Shown: piece by piece, positions 46,407-56,736 of the stretch
Layout: the number at the start of each line of letters is the position of its first letter
Numbering within the stretch: the first letter of the stretch is position 1
Source: Granulicella sibirica
GTDB lineage: Bacteria; Acidobacteriota; Terriglobia; Terriglobales; Acidobacteriaceae
Assembly (NCBI RefSeq): GCF_004115155.1
Contig: NZ_RDSM01000003.1
Span: 310,001-374,000, forward strand
Direction of reading: 5' to 3'
DNA: 64,000 nt
The notes under the pieces: generated by a model
Seen by the model: only the letters and a program-made list of their open reading frames with translations
Databases searched by the model: none
Told to the model about the DNA's origin: nothing
Made by a program: the position numbers and the translations under genes

Positions 46407-49400
46407 GTGAACACCTTCCACTTCTTCACACGTCATCGATGGCTTCTCACCGCATCTACCTTGTTCCTCACGATCTCAGCGGCAAATGCCCAGTCCACCC
46501 AGGGAACCATCAACGGCGTGATCACCGATGCTGTCGGGGCTGTCATCGCGAATGCCGCCGTCGATGTGACGAACGAAGCCACCGGCGTGACCATCCACAC
46601 CACGACCAACGAGGCCGGGAAGTATAACGTGCCTGCCCTCAATGTGGGCACGTACACCGTCGCGGTCGAGGAGAAAGGCTTTGGCCGTTACACCCGATCC
46701 GGTCTCACGCTCTCGACAGATCAGGTCCTCGGCGTGGATGCGCAGCTCAAGACCGGCTCCGTCGATCAGAATGTAACGATCACGAGCAGTGCTCCCGAAT
46801 TGGAGACGCGCACCTCATCCATCGGTCAAACCATCGAGGCCAAGAGCGTCTCTGAACTTCCCCTCGGCAATCGCACCTCCATGAACATCGTGGCGCTCAC
46901 CGGGGGCGCGGTCTTTATCGATTCCGCCAACTACAGTCTCTCGGGAGGCCGCACCAAGAGCTCCATGACCTGGCTCGACGGAGGCTCCGGCCAGAACATC
47001 CGCATCGGCATCGGTACAGCCGAGGTCTCTCCGCCCGTCGATACCGTCCAGGAGATCGGTGTCATCAGCAATAACTACGCCGCTGAGTTCGGAGGCTCCG
47101 CGGGAGGCGTCATCATCCAGAACACGAAGTCCGGGACCAACGGCTTCCACGGTTCACTCTACGAATTCCTCCGCAACGATGCTTTCGACGCACCAGGCTA
47201 CTTCGCCGGTACGTCTGCTGATGGTTCAAAGAGCAAGCCCGAGCTTCGCTACAACATCTATGGAGGCACGATCGGAGGCCCAATCCGCCGCGATCGCACA
47301 TTCTTTTTCTTCGGCTATGAAGGAGGACGCCAGCGCACCGGTTCGACCGTCACCCTCACGGTCCCTACGCTTCTTCAGCGAGCCGGCGACTTCTCCCAGA
47401 CCTTCACCGCGGCCGGCAAGCTCATTCCCATCTACGACCCATCGACCACCCAAACCGTCAACGGGGTCAGCACAAGAACTCAATTCGCGGGCAACCGCAT
47501 CACCACCATCGATCCCGTCGCCGCCGCGCTCATGCAGTACTATCCCCTTCCCAACCGCACGCCGGATAACCTGGCCGGGGCAAATAACTTCCGTGCCAAC
47601 GATGTCGCCGGTAACAACACCCAGTTTTATCTCGCCCGGGTCGATCACGTCCTTACCGACAAAGATCGCCTGGCGTTCCGTTACATTCACACCAGCGGCG
47701 TCACCACGAATAACTCCGTGTACCCTCTACCCGCCGCCGATCCCACCCTCAACAGCACATCCACCGATGACATCGGCTACGCCCAATACACACACACCTT
47801 CTCACCCACGGTCATCAACGATCTTCGCTTCCTCTATGACACGCGCGTCTACCATCAGTATGCTGACGGGGTCGGAGGCTTTCCCGCCTCGCTTGGTCTC
47901 AGTGGTGTCTCAACCAATGCCTTCCCATACTTCGCTCCTGCGGGTTTCAGCCCGCTTGGCAGTAACTCGCAGGAACGCCAGCAGTATCCTGTGACCGTCT
48001 ACCAGCTCGTCGATAACCTTTCCCAAAGCATCGGCCGTCACACGATCAAATACGGTGCCGAAGTACGCCGCTCCATGGACCACGAGGTCAGCCTCTCCAC
48101 TGCTTCCGGGGCCTTCACCTTCGCCACGCAGGCGACCGCCCTGCCCGGCAATAGCGCAACGGGCAATGGGCTAGCCTCTCTTCTCGTAGGCTTCCCGACC
48201 GCCTTCAGCGCGGCTTCCACCGAGCCGGTCACACGCGTGAGCTGGTACCTCGCCGGCTTCGTTCAGGATGATTGGAACATCACGCCGAGGCTCACGCTCA
48301 ACCTCGGGATGCGCTGGGAGACGGATACGCCGATCAACGATGAGAACAACCGAATGAACAGCTTCGACGCCAGCGCCATCAACCCCGTATCTGGCACCCC
48401 GGGCGTCGTCAAGTTCCTCGGCGTCAACGGATATCGCACTACGCCGTACGATGGGGATTACAACAACTTCGCCCCACGCTTCGGATTCTCGTATCAGCCC
48501 TTTGGTCTTGGTGCGACCGTCATCCGCGGAGGGACCGGCGTCTTCTTCGCCCATCCCTTCGACTCCGGCCAGCCCAACGCCGCAACCTCCGGTTTCAGCC
48601 TCTCCGAGTCCCTCTCCACACCCGACAATGGGCTCACCGCTCCCTTCTACCTGCGCACCGGTGTGCCCAACGTCTCCAACGCCGGAGCACCTCTCACGGA
48701 CTCGTTTGGAGCCGTGCCCGTGGGCTCCGCCGCCACCACTGCGGTCAGCTACTATGACCCCAAGAAGCGCACAGGCTACACCACGCAGTTCAACCTGGAT
48801 ATCGAACAACGGCTGCCCGGCCAGTTCGTTCTTGAGGTCTCCGGCATCGGCAGCGTCGCGCATAAGCTCGCCGGTTCCACCCAGCAGATCAATCAGATCA
48901 ATCCAGCCATCCTCAGCGCCGCCCATAGCTCGCAGAAGGACCGGCCTTTTCCGCAATTCGGCAATGTGAGCGTCGTTGTCCCCACCAACAGCGACTCCAA
49001 CTACTACGCCTCCATGACCCGCATCAGCCGCCGCTTCCACAATGGCTTCAACCTTAACGCGACCTACACCTTCGCCAAGTTCCTCGATAACTCCTTCGCC
49101 GGCGGTTCCTCCTTCGGCAACGACGGTGGCACCTACGCCAACTACTACGACCGCGCCTCCGACTACGGCCCATCGTCGAACGACATCCGTCACCAGTTTG
49201 TCTTCTCGAGCGTCTACGAGCTTCCCTTCGGACCACACCGCGCTTTCCTGAACCAGGGCATCCTCGCCCATGCCGTCGGTGGTTGGACCATTGGCAACGT
49301 CACCCGGACCTATTCCGGACCACCTTTCACCGTAACCACCAACACAAACAACACAAACGCATTCTCCTCCGGCAACCAGCGCGCCAATATCACGGGCAAT

Positions 49401-49724
49401 CCGTACATCGCTGCGGATCAGCGCGGCTCCTCGCAGCTTTGGCTGAACGCCGCGGCCTTCGCCCAGCCGGCGATCTACAACTTCGGCACACAGCGCCGCA
49501 ACAGTCTGCGCGGCCCTGGCTTCGGCACGCTTGATTTCTCTCTCATCCGCGCTGTCAGCTTCGGCGAGGGCCGCTACCTGCAGCTTCGTGGCGAAGTCTT
49601 CAACGCCCTCAACCACACGAACCTGACCACGCCGTCCGCTGCCTACGGAAGCGCCACCTTCGGCACCATCACCTCCGCCTACGCAGCTCGCCAGTTACAG
49701 ATCGGCGCACGTATCGTCTTCTAG
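46407..49724 (+). CDS. Oar-type TonB-dependent receptor of sulfatase module, copy 2
   Basis: 1105 aa. The frame opens at 46305, but GTG 46407 with AAGGA seven bases before starts exactly at a signal peptide (TFHFFTRHRWLLTASTLF to NAQ at 29), so I use it. Carboxypeptidase-regulatory-like domain (GTINGVITDAVGAVIANAAV, LNVGTYTVAVEEKGF), plug with LPLGNRTSMNIVALTGG, barrel ending ARIVF. It lies between sulfatases 2 and 3, probably as their importer. Confidence 0.86.
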   Translation: MNTFHFFTRHRWLLTASTLFLTISAANAQSTQGTINGVITDAVGAVIANAAVDVTNEATGVTIHTTTNEAGKYNVPALNVGTYTVAVEEKGFGRYTRSGLTLSTDQVLGVDAQLKTGSVDQNVTITSSAPELETRTSSIGQTIEAKSVSELPLGNRTSMNIVALTGGAVFIDSANYSLSGGRTKSSMTWLDGGSGQNIRIGIGTAEVSPPVDTVQEIGVISNNYAAEFGGSAGGVIIQNTKSGTNGFHGSLYEFLRNDAFDAPGYFAGTSADGSKSKPELRYNIYGGTIGGPIRRDRTFFFFGYEGGRQRTGSTVTLTVPTLLQRAGDFSQTFTAAGKLIPIYDPSTTQTVNGVSTRTQFAGNRITTIDPVAAALMQYYPLPNRTPDNLAGANNFRANDVAGNNTQFYLARVDHVLTDKDRLAFRYIHTSGVTTNNSVYPLPAADPTLNSTSTDDIGYAQYTHTFSPTVINDLRFLYDTRVYHQYADGVGGFPASLGLSGVSTNAFPYFAPAGFSPLGSNSQERQQYPVTVYQLVDNLSQSIGRHTIKYGAEVRRSMDHEVSLSTASGAFTFATQATALPGNSATGNGLASLLVGFPTAFSAASTEPVTRVSWYLAGFVQDDWNITPRLTLNLGMRWETDTPINDENNRMNSFDASAINPVSGTPGVVKFLGVNGYRTTPYDGDYNNFAPRFGFSYQPFGLGATVIRGGTGVFFAHPFDSGQPNAATSGFSLSESLSTPDNGLTAPFYLRTGVPNVSNAGAPLTDSFGAVPVGSAATTAVSYYDPKKRTGYTTQFNLDIEQRLPGQFVLEVSGIGSVAHKLAGSTQQINQINPAILSAAHSSQKDRPFPQFGNVSVVVPTNSDSNYYASMTRISRRFHNGFNLNATYTFAKFLDNSFAGGSSFGNDGGTYANYYDRASDYGPSSNDIRHQFVFSSVYELPFGPHRAFLNQGILAHAVGGWTIGNVTRTYSGPPFTVTTNTNNTNAFSSGNQRANITGNPYIAADQRGSSQLWLNAAAFAQPAIYNFGTQRRNSLRGPGFGTLDFSLIRAVSFGEGRYLQLRGEVFNALNHTNLTTPSAAYGSATFGTITSAYAARQLQIGARIVF

Positions 49725-49800
49725 CAGAAGCCTCGCTTCCTCGATGCCCTGACCATTGCTTCATCAGACCTACAGCATGTCCACGCCACCCGGAGCTACC

Positions 49801-51288
49801 ATGCCGAAACCCACACGTCGCAGATTTCTCTCCCAGGCCGCAGCCACCGCTGCGGCCGCGGCCCTTGCAAGATCCGCACGCGCTGCAACCAATCCCCCGA
49901 ACGTCCTCCTGCTCATGTCCGACGATATGCGCGTCGAGCTTGGGTGCTATGGGAGCCGCTTCCATGCGCATACTCCAAATCTGGATAGCCTCGCCAGCCG
50001 AGGTGTCCGCTTCGATCGCAACTTCTGCCAGTTCCCTCTCTGCAATCCATCCCGTTCCTCCCTACTCACCGGCCAGACCCCACTTCAGACCGAAGTGCTC
50101 GGCAATCGCACCAACTTCCGCGACACACGCCCTGAACTCACCAGCCTCCCACAGCTCTTCAAGCAACAGGGCTATGTCACTGCCCGCACCGGCAAAATCT
50201 TCCACGACATCTACGACGACGAGATCGCGTGGACCGTCGGCGGCGGCAGCAAGCTCCTCCAACCGCCCACAGGGATCGAACACAAGAAGGTGATCCCCCG
50301 TCCACCCGTTCCGCCACCCCCACCGGGCATCGTTCCACCCTTGCCTCAGGACAACCAGCAGGCGGCTCACTCCGATCAAATTCTCGTTCTTGATGGCGAC
50401 GGCGATGGACACCCGGAGAATCGAGTCGCCGACACCGCTATCGAATATCTCCGCACGTACCGCAACCAGCCCTTCTTTATCGGTTGCGGCTTCTCGAAGC
50501 CGCACAGTCCGCCAACAGCACCGCAACGCTTCTTTGATCTCTATAACCCCGCGAAGCTTGAGCTCACTCCAGACTTCGCCGCGTGGCCCACCGTTCCCGC
50601 TGGCTTCCCCAAAGCCGCCATCCGCATGCGAAACGCCGACCTCTTCATCGGCCGCGGAGCAAGTCCAATGGAAGCTCAGGAAGTCATCCGTGCTTACCTC
50701 GCCTCCATCTCCTGGGCCGACTGGAACATCGGCCGCGTGCTGGCGGAACTGGACTCACTCGGCCTTCGACAGAGCACCATCGTCGTCTTCGTTGCGGACC
50801 ACGGCTATCAACTTGGCGAAAAAGGAAAGTGGTCCAAGGCCGGCTCCCTCTTCGAAATGGGAACACGTGTTCCGTTGATCATTCACGACCCTCGCGCGGC
50901 GGGTAATGGCAAGGCCTGCACGCGGCTCGTCCAATCGATCGATATTTACTCAACACTCGTTGAACTCTGCAACCTCAAGCCCCCCGCCTCGGGACTCCAG
51001 GGTGAGAGTCTTTCATCCCTTCTCCACCGGCCGAACGCCCCGTGGGACAAACCCGCATACAGTATCTGGAGCGAGGATGGAAAAACCGTCCACGGAATCT
51101 CAGTCCGCAAGGATCATTGGCGCTATGTGGAGTACGGGCCTGATGGCGGCAATGGCCGGCTGCTCTTTGATGAGCACGCAGATCCGCTCGAAATGCTTAA
51201 TCTAGCTGAGGATCGGAAATACGCGCCTATCTGTGACGGCCTCTCTTCGCTGGCTCGGAAGTACCTCGAGGAGAATGCGCGCGCATAG
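49801..51288 (+). CDS. Exported iduronate-2-sulfatase-like sulfatase 3
   Basis: 495 aa from ATG 49801 (GGAG six bases before; ATGs at 49756 and 49777 are in frame but less well placed). PTRRRFLSQAAATAAAAALA is a Tat signal. Asp41-Asp42 (LLLMSDDMRVELGCYG), Cys81 in LCNPSRSSLLTG and FVADHGYQLGEKGKWSK form the active-site set of the iduronate-sulfatase branch. A proline-rich loop (PRPPVPPPPPGIVPPLP, about residues 165-185) is an unusual insertion. It completes the sulfatase-receptor-sulfatase run. Confidence 0.86.
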   Translation: MPKPTRRRFLSQAAATAAAAALARSARAATNPPNVLLLMSDDMRVELGCYGSRFHAHTPNLDSLASRGVRFDRNFCQFPLCNPSRSSLLTGQTPLQTEVLGNRTNFRDTRPELTSLPQLFKQQGYVTARTGKIFHDIYDDEIAWTVGGGSKLLQPPTGIEHKKVIPRPPVPPPPPGIVPPLPQDNQQAAHSDQILVLDGDGDGHPENRVADTAIEYLRTYRNQPFFIGCGFSKPHSPPTAPQRFFDLYNPAKLELTPDFAAWPTVPAGFPKAAIRMRNADLFIGRGASPMEAQEVIRAYLASISWADWNIGRVLAELDSLGLRQSTIVVFVADHGYQLGEKGKWSKAGSLFEMGTRVPLIIHDPRAAGNGKACTRLVQSIDIYSTLVELCNLKPPASGLQGESLSSLLHRPNAPWDKPAYSIWSEDGKTVHGISVRKDHWRYVEYGPDGGNGRLLFDEHADPLEMLNLAEDRKYAPICDGLSSLARKYLEENARA

Positions 51289-51733
51289 GGCCTTCCTGGC
51301 TAGATAAGAAAGACCAAGGTGATTGAACCCTCCTCACGATGCGAGCGCGAAGGTTACCGCGCTGGTTGACCGCGAAGACTGCCGTTTCCAAAGAGCCTTT
51401 GGCATTGCCCTTTCTCCAAGCCTTGAATGCTCATCGAGTCCCAGCTAGATACGGCAGAGATAGCGATCGCGGCTGTGAGGATGGCGTGCGACGGTTGCGC
51501 GAGCACCGGACGAGAGTTTCCCGCCCACCTAGCCACGTAAAGTGCTGTTGACAACGCGCTATGGCATCTCGTACAAAGTTGCCCTCCAGGACGCAGCTGG
51601 CTTTTGGGACTGAGTCAAAAGAATGTCTTCCCGGAGCGTTCGAATGCTCCGGAGACATGATGGTGCTCAGCGGCTGTCGTGCGATTGGACAGGAGCGAAG
51701 CAGTCAGCGCAGCACCATTTTGGAGGTAGCGCA
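51289..51733. other. 445-bp intergenic region upstream of the split receptor
   Basis: No gene seen. A long hairpin lies at 51623-51658 and GTTGACAAC at 51547-51555 is a small palindrome. The short frames on both strands have no recognisable content. It is probably the promoter and leader of the receptor at 51734. Confidence 0.5.
51623..51658 (+). promoter_or_regulatory. Long leader hairpin before the split receptor
   Basis: ATGTCT (51623-51628) pairs with AGACAT (51653-51658) and, after a two-base bulge, CCGGAGC (51631-51637) with GCTCCGG (51646-51652). No T-run follows on the plus strand. It would form in the 5' leader 75 bases before the receptor ATG. Confidence 0.45.
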
Positions 51734-52408
51734 ATGATCAGAAAGTCTCGCGGCCAATTCAGCCAAATGCTCAACGCAGCTTCTCGCTATCGATCTCGCC
51801 TCTTCTTGCTTATCGCGCTGCTGGCATTTTCCGCCAATGCCATCGCGCAAAGCGGCGTCGGCGCTATTCAGGGCACGATTCAAGATTCAACGGGAGCTGT
51901 GCTGCCCGGCGCTCTGGTCCACGTCGTCAATCAAAGTACCGCTGCGGCTATCGACACCAAGGCCAACGACAGCGGCTTCTATTCGGTCCCATCCCTCTTC
52001 ACCGGGAATTACACGCTGACCTTTTCAGCCCCTGGCATGAAGAAGTACGAGACGAGCCTCGAGCTTCAGGTGGCCCAGACGGCAATCATCAATCCATTGC
52101 TGACCCCAGGCAATGTTACCGAGCAGGTCACGGTCACTGGCGACGCCGTCCAGTTGGCCACTTATGACAGCGGCACGATCAGCGCGACACTGGACAACTC
52201 GCGTATCGCTGAGCTGCCCGTCAATGGCCGTTTTCTCCTGTCGCTTGCGGGTCTGACGACCCCGGGCCTTGAGGCGGGAGGCACGAGAGCGAACGGGCTT
52301 CTAGGAGAGGCGCTCGAATACGTGCAGGACGGCGCGCCGATGACGAATCGCAACTTCGGAGGGGAAGGCAACTCCACCCAGGCGCAACTTCCCGATCCGG
52401 ATGGCGGT
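51734..52408 (+). pseudogene. 5' part of TonB-dependent receptor, split by IS30 element
   Basis: ATG 51734 has GGAGG before it and starts a signal peptide (to AIAQ, residue 39). The carboxypeptidase-regulatory-like domain (GAIQGTIQDSTGAVLPGALV, LFTGNYTLTFSAPGM) and plug start (LPVNGRFLLSLAGLTTPG) are intact. The receptor sequence ends at about residue 225 (LPDPDGG), where the insertion begins; a stop follows at 52430 inside the element. The rest of the gene is at 53631-56675. Confidence 0.85.
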
Positions 52409-53628
52409 CTCAATGGATCGATGCAACACTAGCTTGAAGTTTAGCCGCCGGGGTTTCGAAGTCCAACGTCTTTCTCGGGCGCTGGTTTAGTTGAAGGGCT
52501 ACCTTGTTGAGGTCGGCCTGGGAGTAGCCGGATAAGTCAGTCTTCTTAGGGAAGTACTGCCTCAGAAGTCCGTTTGTATTTTCGTTGGAGCCGCGTTGCC
52601 AGGGGCTCTGTGGATCGCAGAAGTAGACTTGCACCTTCGTGGCCACGGTGAAGCTTTTGTGTTTGGCCATCTCCAGTCCTCGGTCCCACGTCAACGAGCG
52701 CCGCAGAGATGCGGGCAGCTTTCGAACCTGGCGGCTGAGTGCGTCGACTACCGTTGCGGTGTCTTTGCCTGGCACTTTGACCAGGATAGTAAAGCGCGAA
52801 TGCCGTTCCACCAGGGTTGCGATGTGAGTGTTGCCGGTGCCGGCGAGCAGGTCTCCCTCCCAGTGGCCGGGGATGGCGCGGTCTTCAACTTCTGCAGGCC
52901 TCTCCCGGATTGAGACGGCATCGACGATCTGGCCTTGGGAATGTCCGCCAACTCGAGCGTGCACCGAACGGCGAATCTGACGCCTGGACCGCAGGTGCTG
53001 TGCAAGCTCTTTCTTCAGCACGCCTCGAGCCTGGATGAATAAGCTGCGGTAGATAGTCTCGTGGGACACGCGCATGCTCTCGTTGTTGGAATATCGGCTC
53101 TTCAACCATCCGGAAATCTGCTCCGGCGACCAGTTCAGGATCAGTTTACTGGCCACGATCAGGCGCAGCTTTCGATGAAGAGCAAGACGGCACGGCCTGG
53201 GCCGCAGAGCCGACTTCCACGCCTGATGATCGGCTGCACTGGCTCGATAGACAGGACGGCCACCGTGGCGTGCCACCTCCCGGCTTACCGTTGACGCAGC
53301 TCGTCGGAGACCTCGGGCTATCTCACGAATCGATGAACCGGACGCAATGCCCCGCGAGATCTCCTCCCGCTCGGACAGTGTGAGCATTCGTGGCGAGCGT
53401 CGGCGCACGGCAGGAGCTATCCCGCCGTGCTGCGCTAACAAGAACTGAATTGAGCCATGGTCCTTGTTGAAGGCACGACCGATCTCATGGAGCGACTCGC
53501 CCAACTTCCAACGTCGCCAGATGTCCACCTTCTGATCAGAAGAAAGTCCAAACCGCCTTCCTTGTATCATCTACACCACCTCGAAAAGAAATCATTTCTA
53601 TCAGATGGTGTTGCGTCGACCAGTTGAG
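52409..53628 (-). mobile_element. IS30-family insertion sequence, complete
   Basis: About 1,220 bp. The ends form imperfect 25-bp inverted repeats (52409-52433 and 53604-53628) with 19 of 25 bases matching. One transposase gene fills the element. Removing it plus 2 bp brings the two receptor parts back in phase, which agrees with a 2-bp target duplication; the flanking pairs now read GT and CT. Confidence 0.82.
52410..53570 (-). CDS. IS30-family transposase
   Basis: 386 aa, full length. The N-terminal HTH region is followed by a second one (LTLSEREEISRGIASGSSIREIARGL...STVSREVARHGG), typical of IS30. The DDE core shows Asp in GHWEGDLL, Asp in LTWDRGLEMAKH and Glu in PWQRGSNENTNGLLRQYFP. NQRPRKTLDFETPAA is the usual end. 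The stop codon lies inside the left inverted repeat. No frameshift or missing catalytic residue is seen, so it may be active. Confidence 0.93.
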   Translation of the reverse strand: MIQGRRFGLSSDQKVDIWRRWKLGESLHEIGRAFNKDHGSIQFLLAQHGGIAPAVRRRSPRMLTLSEREEISRGIASGSSIREIARGLRRAASTVSREVARHGGRPVYRASAADHQAWKSALRPRPCRLALHRKLRLIVASKLILNWSPEQISGWLKSRYSNNESMRVSHETIYRSLFIQARGVLKKELAQHLRSRRQIRRSVHARVGGHSQGQIVDAVSIRERPAEVEDRAIPGHWEGDLLAGTGNTHIATLVERHSRFTILVKVPGKDTATVVDALSRQVRKLPASLRRSLTWDRGLEMAKHKSFTVATKVQVYFCDPQSPWQRGSNENTNGLLRQYFPKKTDLSGYSQADLNKVALQLNQRPRKTLDFETPAAKLQASVASIH

Positions 53629-53630
53629 CT

Positions 53631-56600
53631 CGCAATTCCATCCAGGAAGTGCGCCTGGAGACGACGAACTCGAACGCGCAGTTCGCAACACCCGCCACGG
53701 GCATCATCACTTCGAAATCAGGCACGAACGCGTTGCATGGTTCTCTATTCGAAACCGCTCGCAACAATGCAATTGGAATCGCCAAGGTCCGCCAGAACCC
53801 TTCGAATTTCGCCGCGCCGCACTATGTCCGGAATGAGTTCGGTGCCTCCGCGGGCGGCCCGGTCAGAATGCCACATCTATATAACGGCACCGATAAGACT
53901 TTCTTTTTCTTCGCTTATGAGCGCTACTCGCTGCGCAGCTTCGCCAGCGAACTTGTTTACGTGCCGAAGCTTGAATGGCGTACCGGGGATTTCAGCACGC
54001 TGACGAACAGCGCGGGAATCCTGCAGACTCTCTACGACCCCGCGACCACAAACTCGGCAGGCCAGAGAACACCCTTTGCCGGCAACAAGATCGACCCATC
54101 CCGGGAGAGTCCCTTGGCGAAGAACATTCTCGCCATTACCCCCCTGCCGACCACTGCGGACAATCCGAACGTCACGCCGAATCTCAATACAGCGGGAATA
54201 AACAACTCCACCATTCCGCAATATAACTTCCGCATCGATCATGCCGTGAACGAAGCGAACAAGCTCTATCTCCGGTACACGTGGATCGACCAGAATCAGG
54301 CAACACTAAGAAACTATCCTTCTAACTCCGCGCAGACGATCGCCGGCGCAGGCTTCCCTGATGGTGCCAGCGGCGCCCAGGTTCTTCTTGTGACGACGAT
54401 CAGTTCCGCGCTTGGCTATACCCACATCTTCTCGCCGACGTTTGTATCGGAAACTAACCTGAGCCAGCAGTGGTTTCAGCAATATTTCGTCGGCGGCGGA
54501 GATCCAACCCTGAACTACGAGGCGGCACTTGGCCTGCCAAACAATTTCGGAGAGGTCGGCTTTCCAACCATCAACGGGGCGACCATGCCGTACGGTGGCA
54601 CGCAGTTTAATTACAAGGAAAATCAGATCATCTCGAACATCGATGAAAACCTGACGAAGGTCCTCGGAAAACACCAGCTTCTCTTCGGAGGAAGGTATCG
54701 TCACGAGCGCTTCGGCTATCTTCCTGATCGAAACGGGGACACAGTAAACTTCGGAGCTTATGCAACAGCGAATCTTGACCCCACCACGGGCGCGAACTAT
54801 TCAGGCGTCGCAAACACAGGCAACGGAAATGCCGATCTCTTTCTTGGGGCAGCGTCGAGTTACTCGGTGAACCTGAATGCACCCTTCGTCCACTATCGCG
54901 ATATGGAGTTCGACACTTACATCCAGGATAACTGGCACGTCAACAAGAACCTCACGCTGAACCTTGGCCTACGCTGGGAGATTCACCCGGCGGCGCAGAC
55001 CCATGACGGCATCACGGAGAGCTTCGATCTCGCGAAGAAAGCGATCGTCATCCCGAACCCCATCTCTTTCTACGTCCAGAAGGGCTACACCACGCAGGCG
55101 ATCGTGACGAACCTGGCAAACCTGGGAGTGAACTTTGAAACACCACAGGCGGCAGGGATTCCGCAGTCCATGTTGTACAACTACAACTTCAACTTCGGTC
55201 CCCGCCTCGGCTTTGCCTACACCCCGTTCGACGGGAGGCGCGGAACGGTCATCAGAGCCGGATATGGCCGCTTTATCTATCCCGTGCCGGTACGGAACTC
55301 TCTGAAAATCACGGCTTCAAACCCACCCTTCACCGCGAATTACTCGCAGAGCTATATCAGTGCCAGCCAGTCTCCCGACGGCCTTCCAAACTACCTTCTG
55401 CGAGCGAAGCAGGCGGTCGTCGCCGGACAGAATAGTTCGGGTGTCGTGAACAGCGCAACCACAACTTCCATTCAGCCGGGCGTGACATTCAATACACTCG
55501 ATCCGCATTACGCTCCGGACACTGTCACTGAGTTCAACGCGACCGTCGAGCAGCCGCTGAAGTACAACACCGTCCTCCGCGTAACCTATCTTTATGATCA
55601 CGGAGCTAATCTGGATCAGAACAATTACTACAACAATCATCCATCGACTTATGTCTATGAGGCGGCCAACGGGATCGTTCCGCCGACCGGCCAGTATGCA
55701 AATACTGCGACGGGCCCGTACGACCAGACCACGTATGGCGGAAACTACATCTCACAGAAGAGTGGCTACTCCAACGACAACGCCCTTCAGGTAAATCTCC
55801 AGAGGCTTAAGAAGAATGGATACGCCTTCCAGATCTACTGGGTCTATTCCAGGGCATTTCGTGTTGGCGGAAATACGTTCCGCGACAGCCAGCTGTATCC
55901 GGCGGCAAACTACCTCCCGGGAGTTTTGCCTGGAACCGACCTGTCAACACTGAACCGGTTTGAAAACTACCAGATCGACAGCGCCATTCCCGAACATCAC
56001 ATCGGCTTCAACGGACTTGTCGATGTTCCTGTAGGACGCGGTAAGAAGTTCCTCGGGAATGCAAACTGGCTGGTCAATGAACTTGTTGGCGGTTTCCAGA
56101 TTGCCGGAACTGGACAGGTACTCTCGCAGTGGTTCCAGGTGGCAGCATCGAATTGGGGAACGACGAATCCTGTTCAGGTCTACAAGAGCGCGCACGCGAT
56201 CACGGATTGCCGCAGCGGTGTATGCCGGAATGAGAATCTCTGGTTCAACGGATATATCGCGCCGGGCACGATCGGAGCGGCTACCAATGGAGTCTCAGGG
56301 CTTCCTTCGGGTTATATGCCCTATGAGGCTCCCATCAATAACGTCCCGGGAACAACAAACTATGGCAACAACAACGTGCCACTGACGCTAAAAAATGGGA
56401 GCGTGGTCCAGGTGGGCTACTCAGCCGGTCCAAGCGGAGCGAACAGATTCTCCCACACCTTTCTCCAGGGGCCCATCAACTACAACGCCGATCTTTCCAT
56501 CTTCAAGATTTTTCCTATCACGGAAAGGGTCAATCTCAGAATCAACGCCGACGCCTTCAACGCGTTCAACATTCAGGGATATACCAACCCAAATACTACA

Positions 56601-56675
56601 GACGGCACCCAGAACTTCCTGAACTCGTACTGGACCGGCCGCCAGATCCAGCTCACGGCAAGACTCTCTTTCTAA
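53631..56675 (+). pseudogene. 3' part of TonB-dependent receptor, split by IS30 element
   Basis: About 1,014 codons with no start of its own: in phase it reads on from SIQEVRLETTNSNAQ through SGTNALHGSLFETARNNAIG and FFAYERYSL to a barrel ending TARLSF. With the 5' part the protein would be about 1,238 aa, normal for the family. No further stop or frameshift is visible, so the insertion may be recent. A GTG at 53649 could start a fragment, but it would lack a signal peptide and plug start and could not be exported. Confidence 0.85.
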
Positions 56676-56682
56676 ACACGCC

Positions 56683-56712
56683 AAGGCCCTGCAGTTTGCT
56701 CTGTGGGGCCTT
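56683..56712. terminator. Bidirectional terminator-like hairpin
   Basis: AAGGCCC (56683-56689) pairs with GGGCCTT (56706-56712), between the ends of two convergent genes (receptor part and heparinase-like gene). It is likely to end transcripts from both sides. Confidence 0.55.
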
Positions 56713-56736
56713 CTCGCGACCTGAAGACACGTCCTT

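Noticed and set aside
48171..49616. 481-codon open frame on the minus strand
   Set aside because: Antisense to the receptor at 46407; Gly/Val/Glu-rich shadow frame without any recognisable domain.
53649..56675. Independent TonB receptor gene starting at 53649
   Set aside because: It lacks a signal peptide, the regulatory-like domain and the plug start, all of which lie on the other side of the IS30 element.
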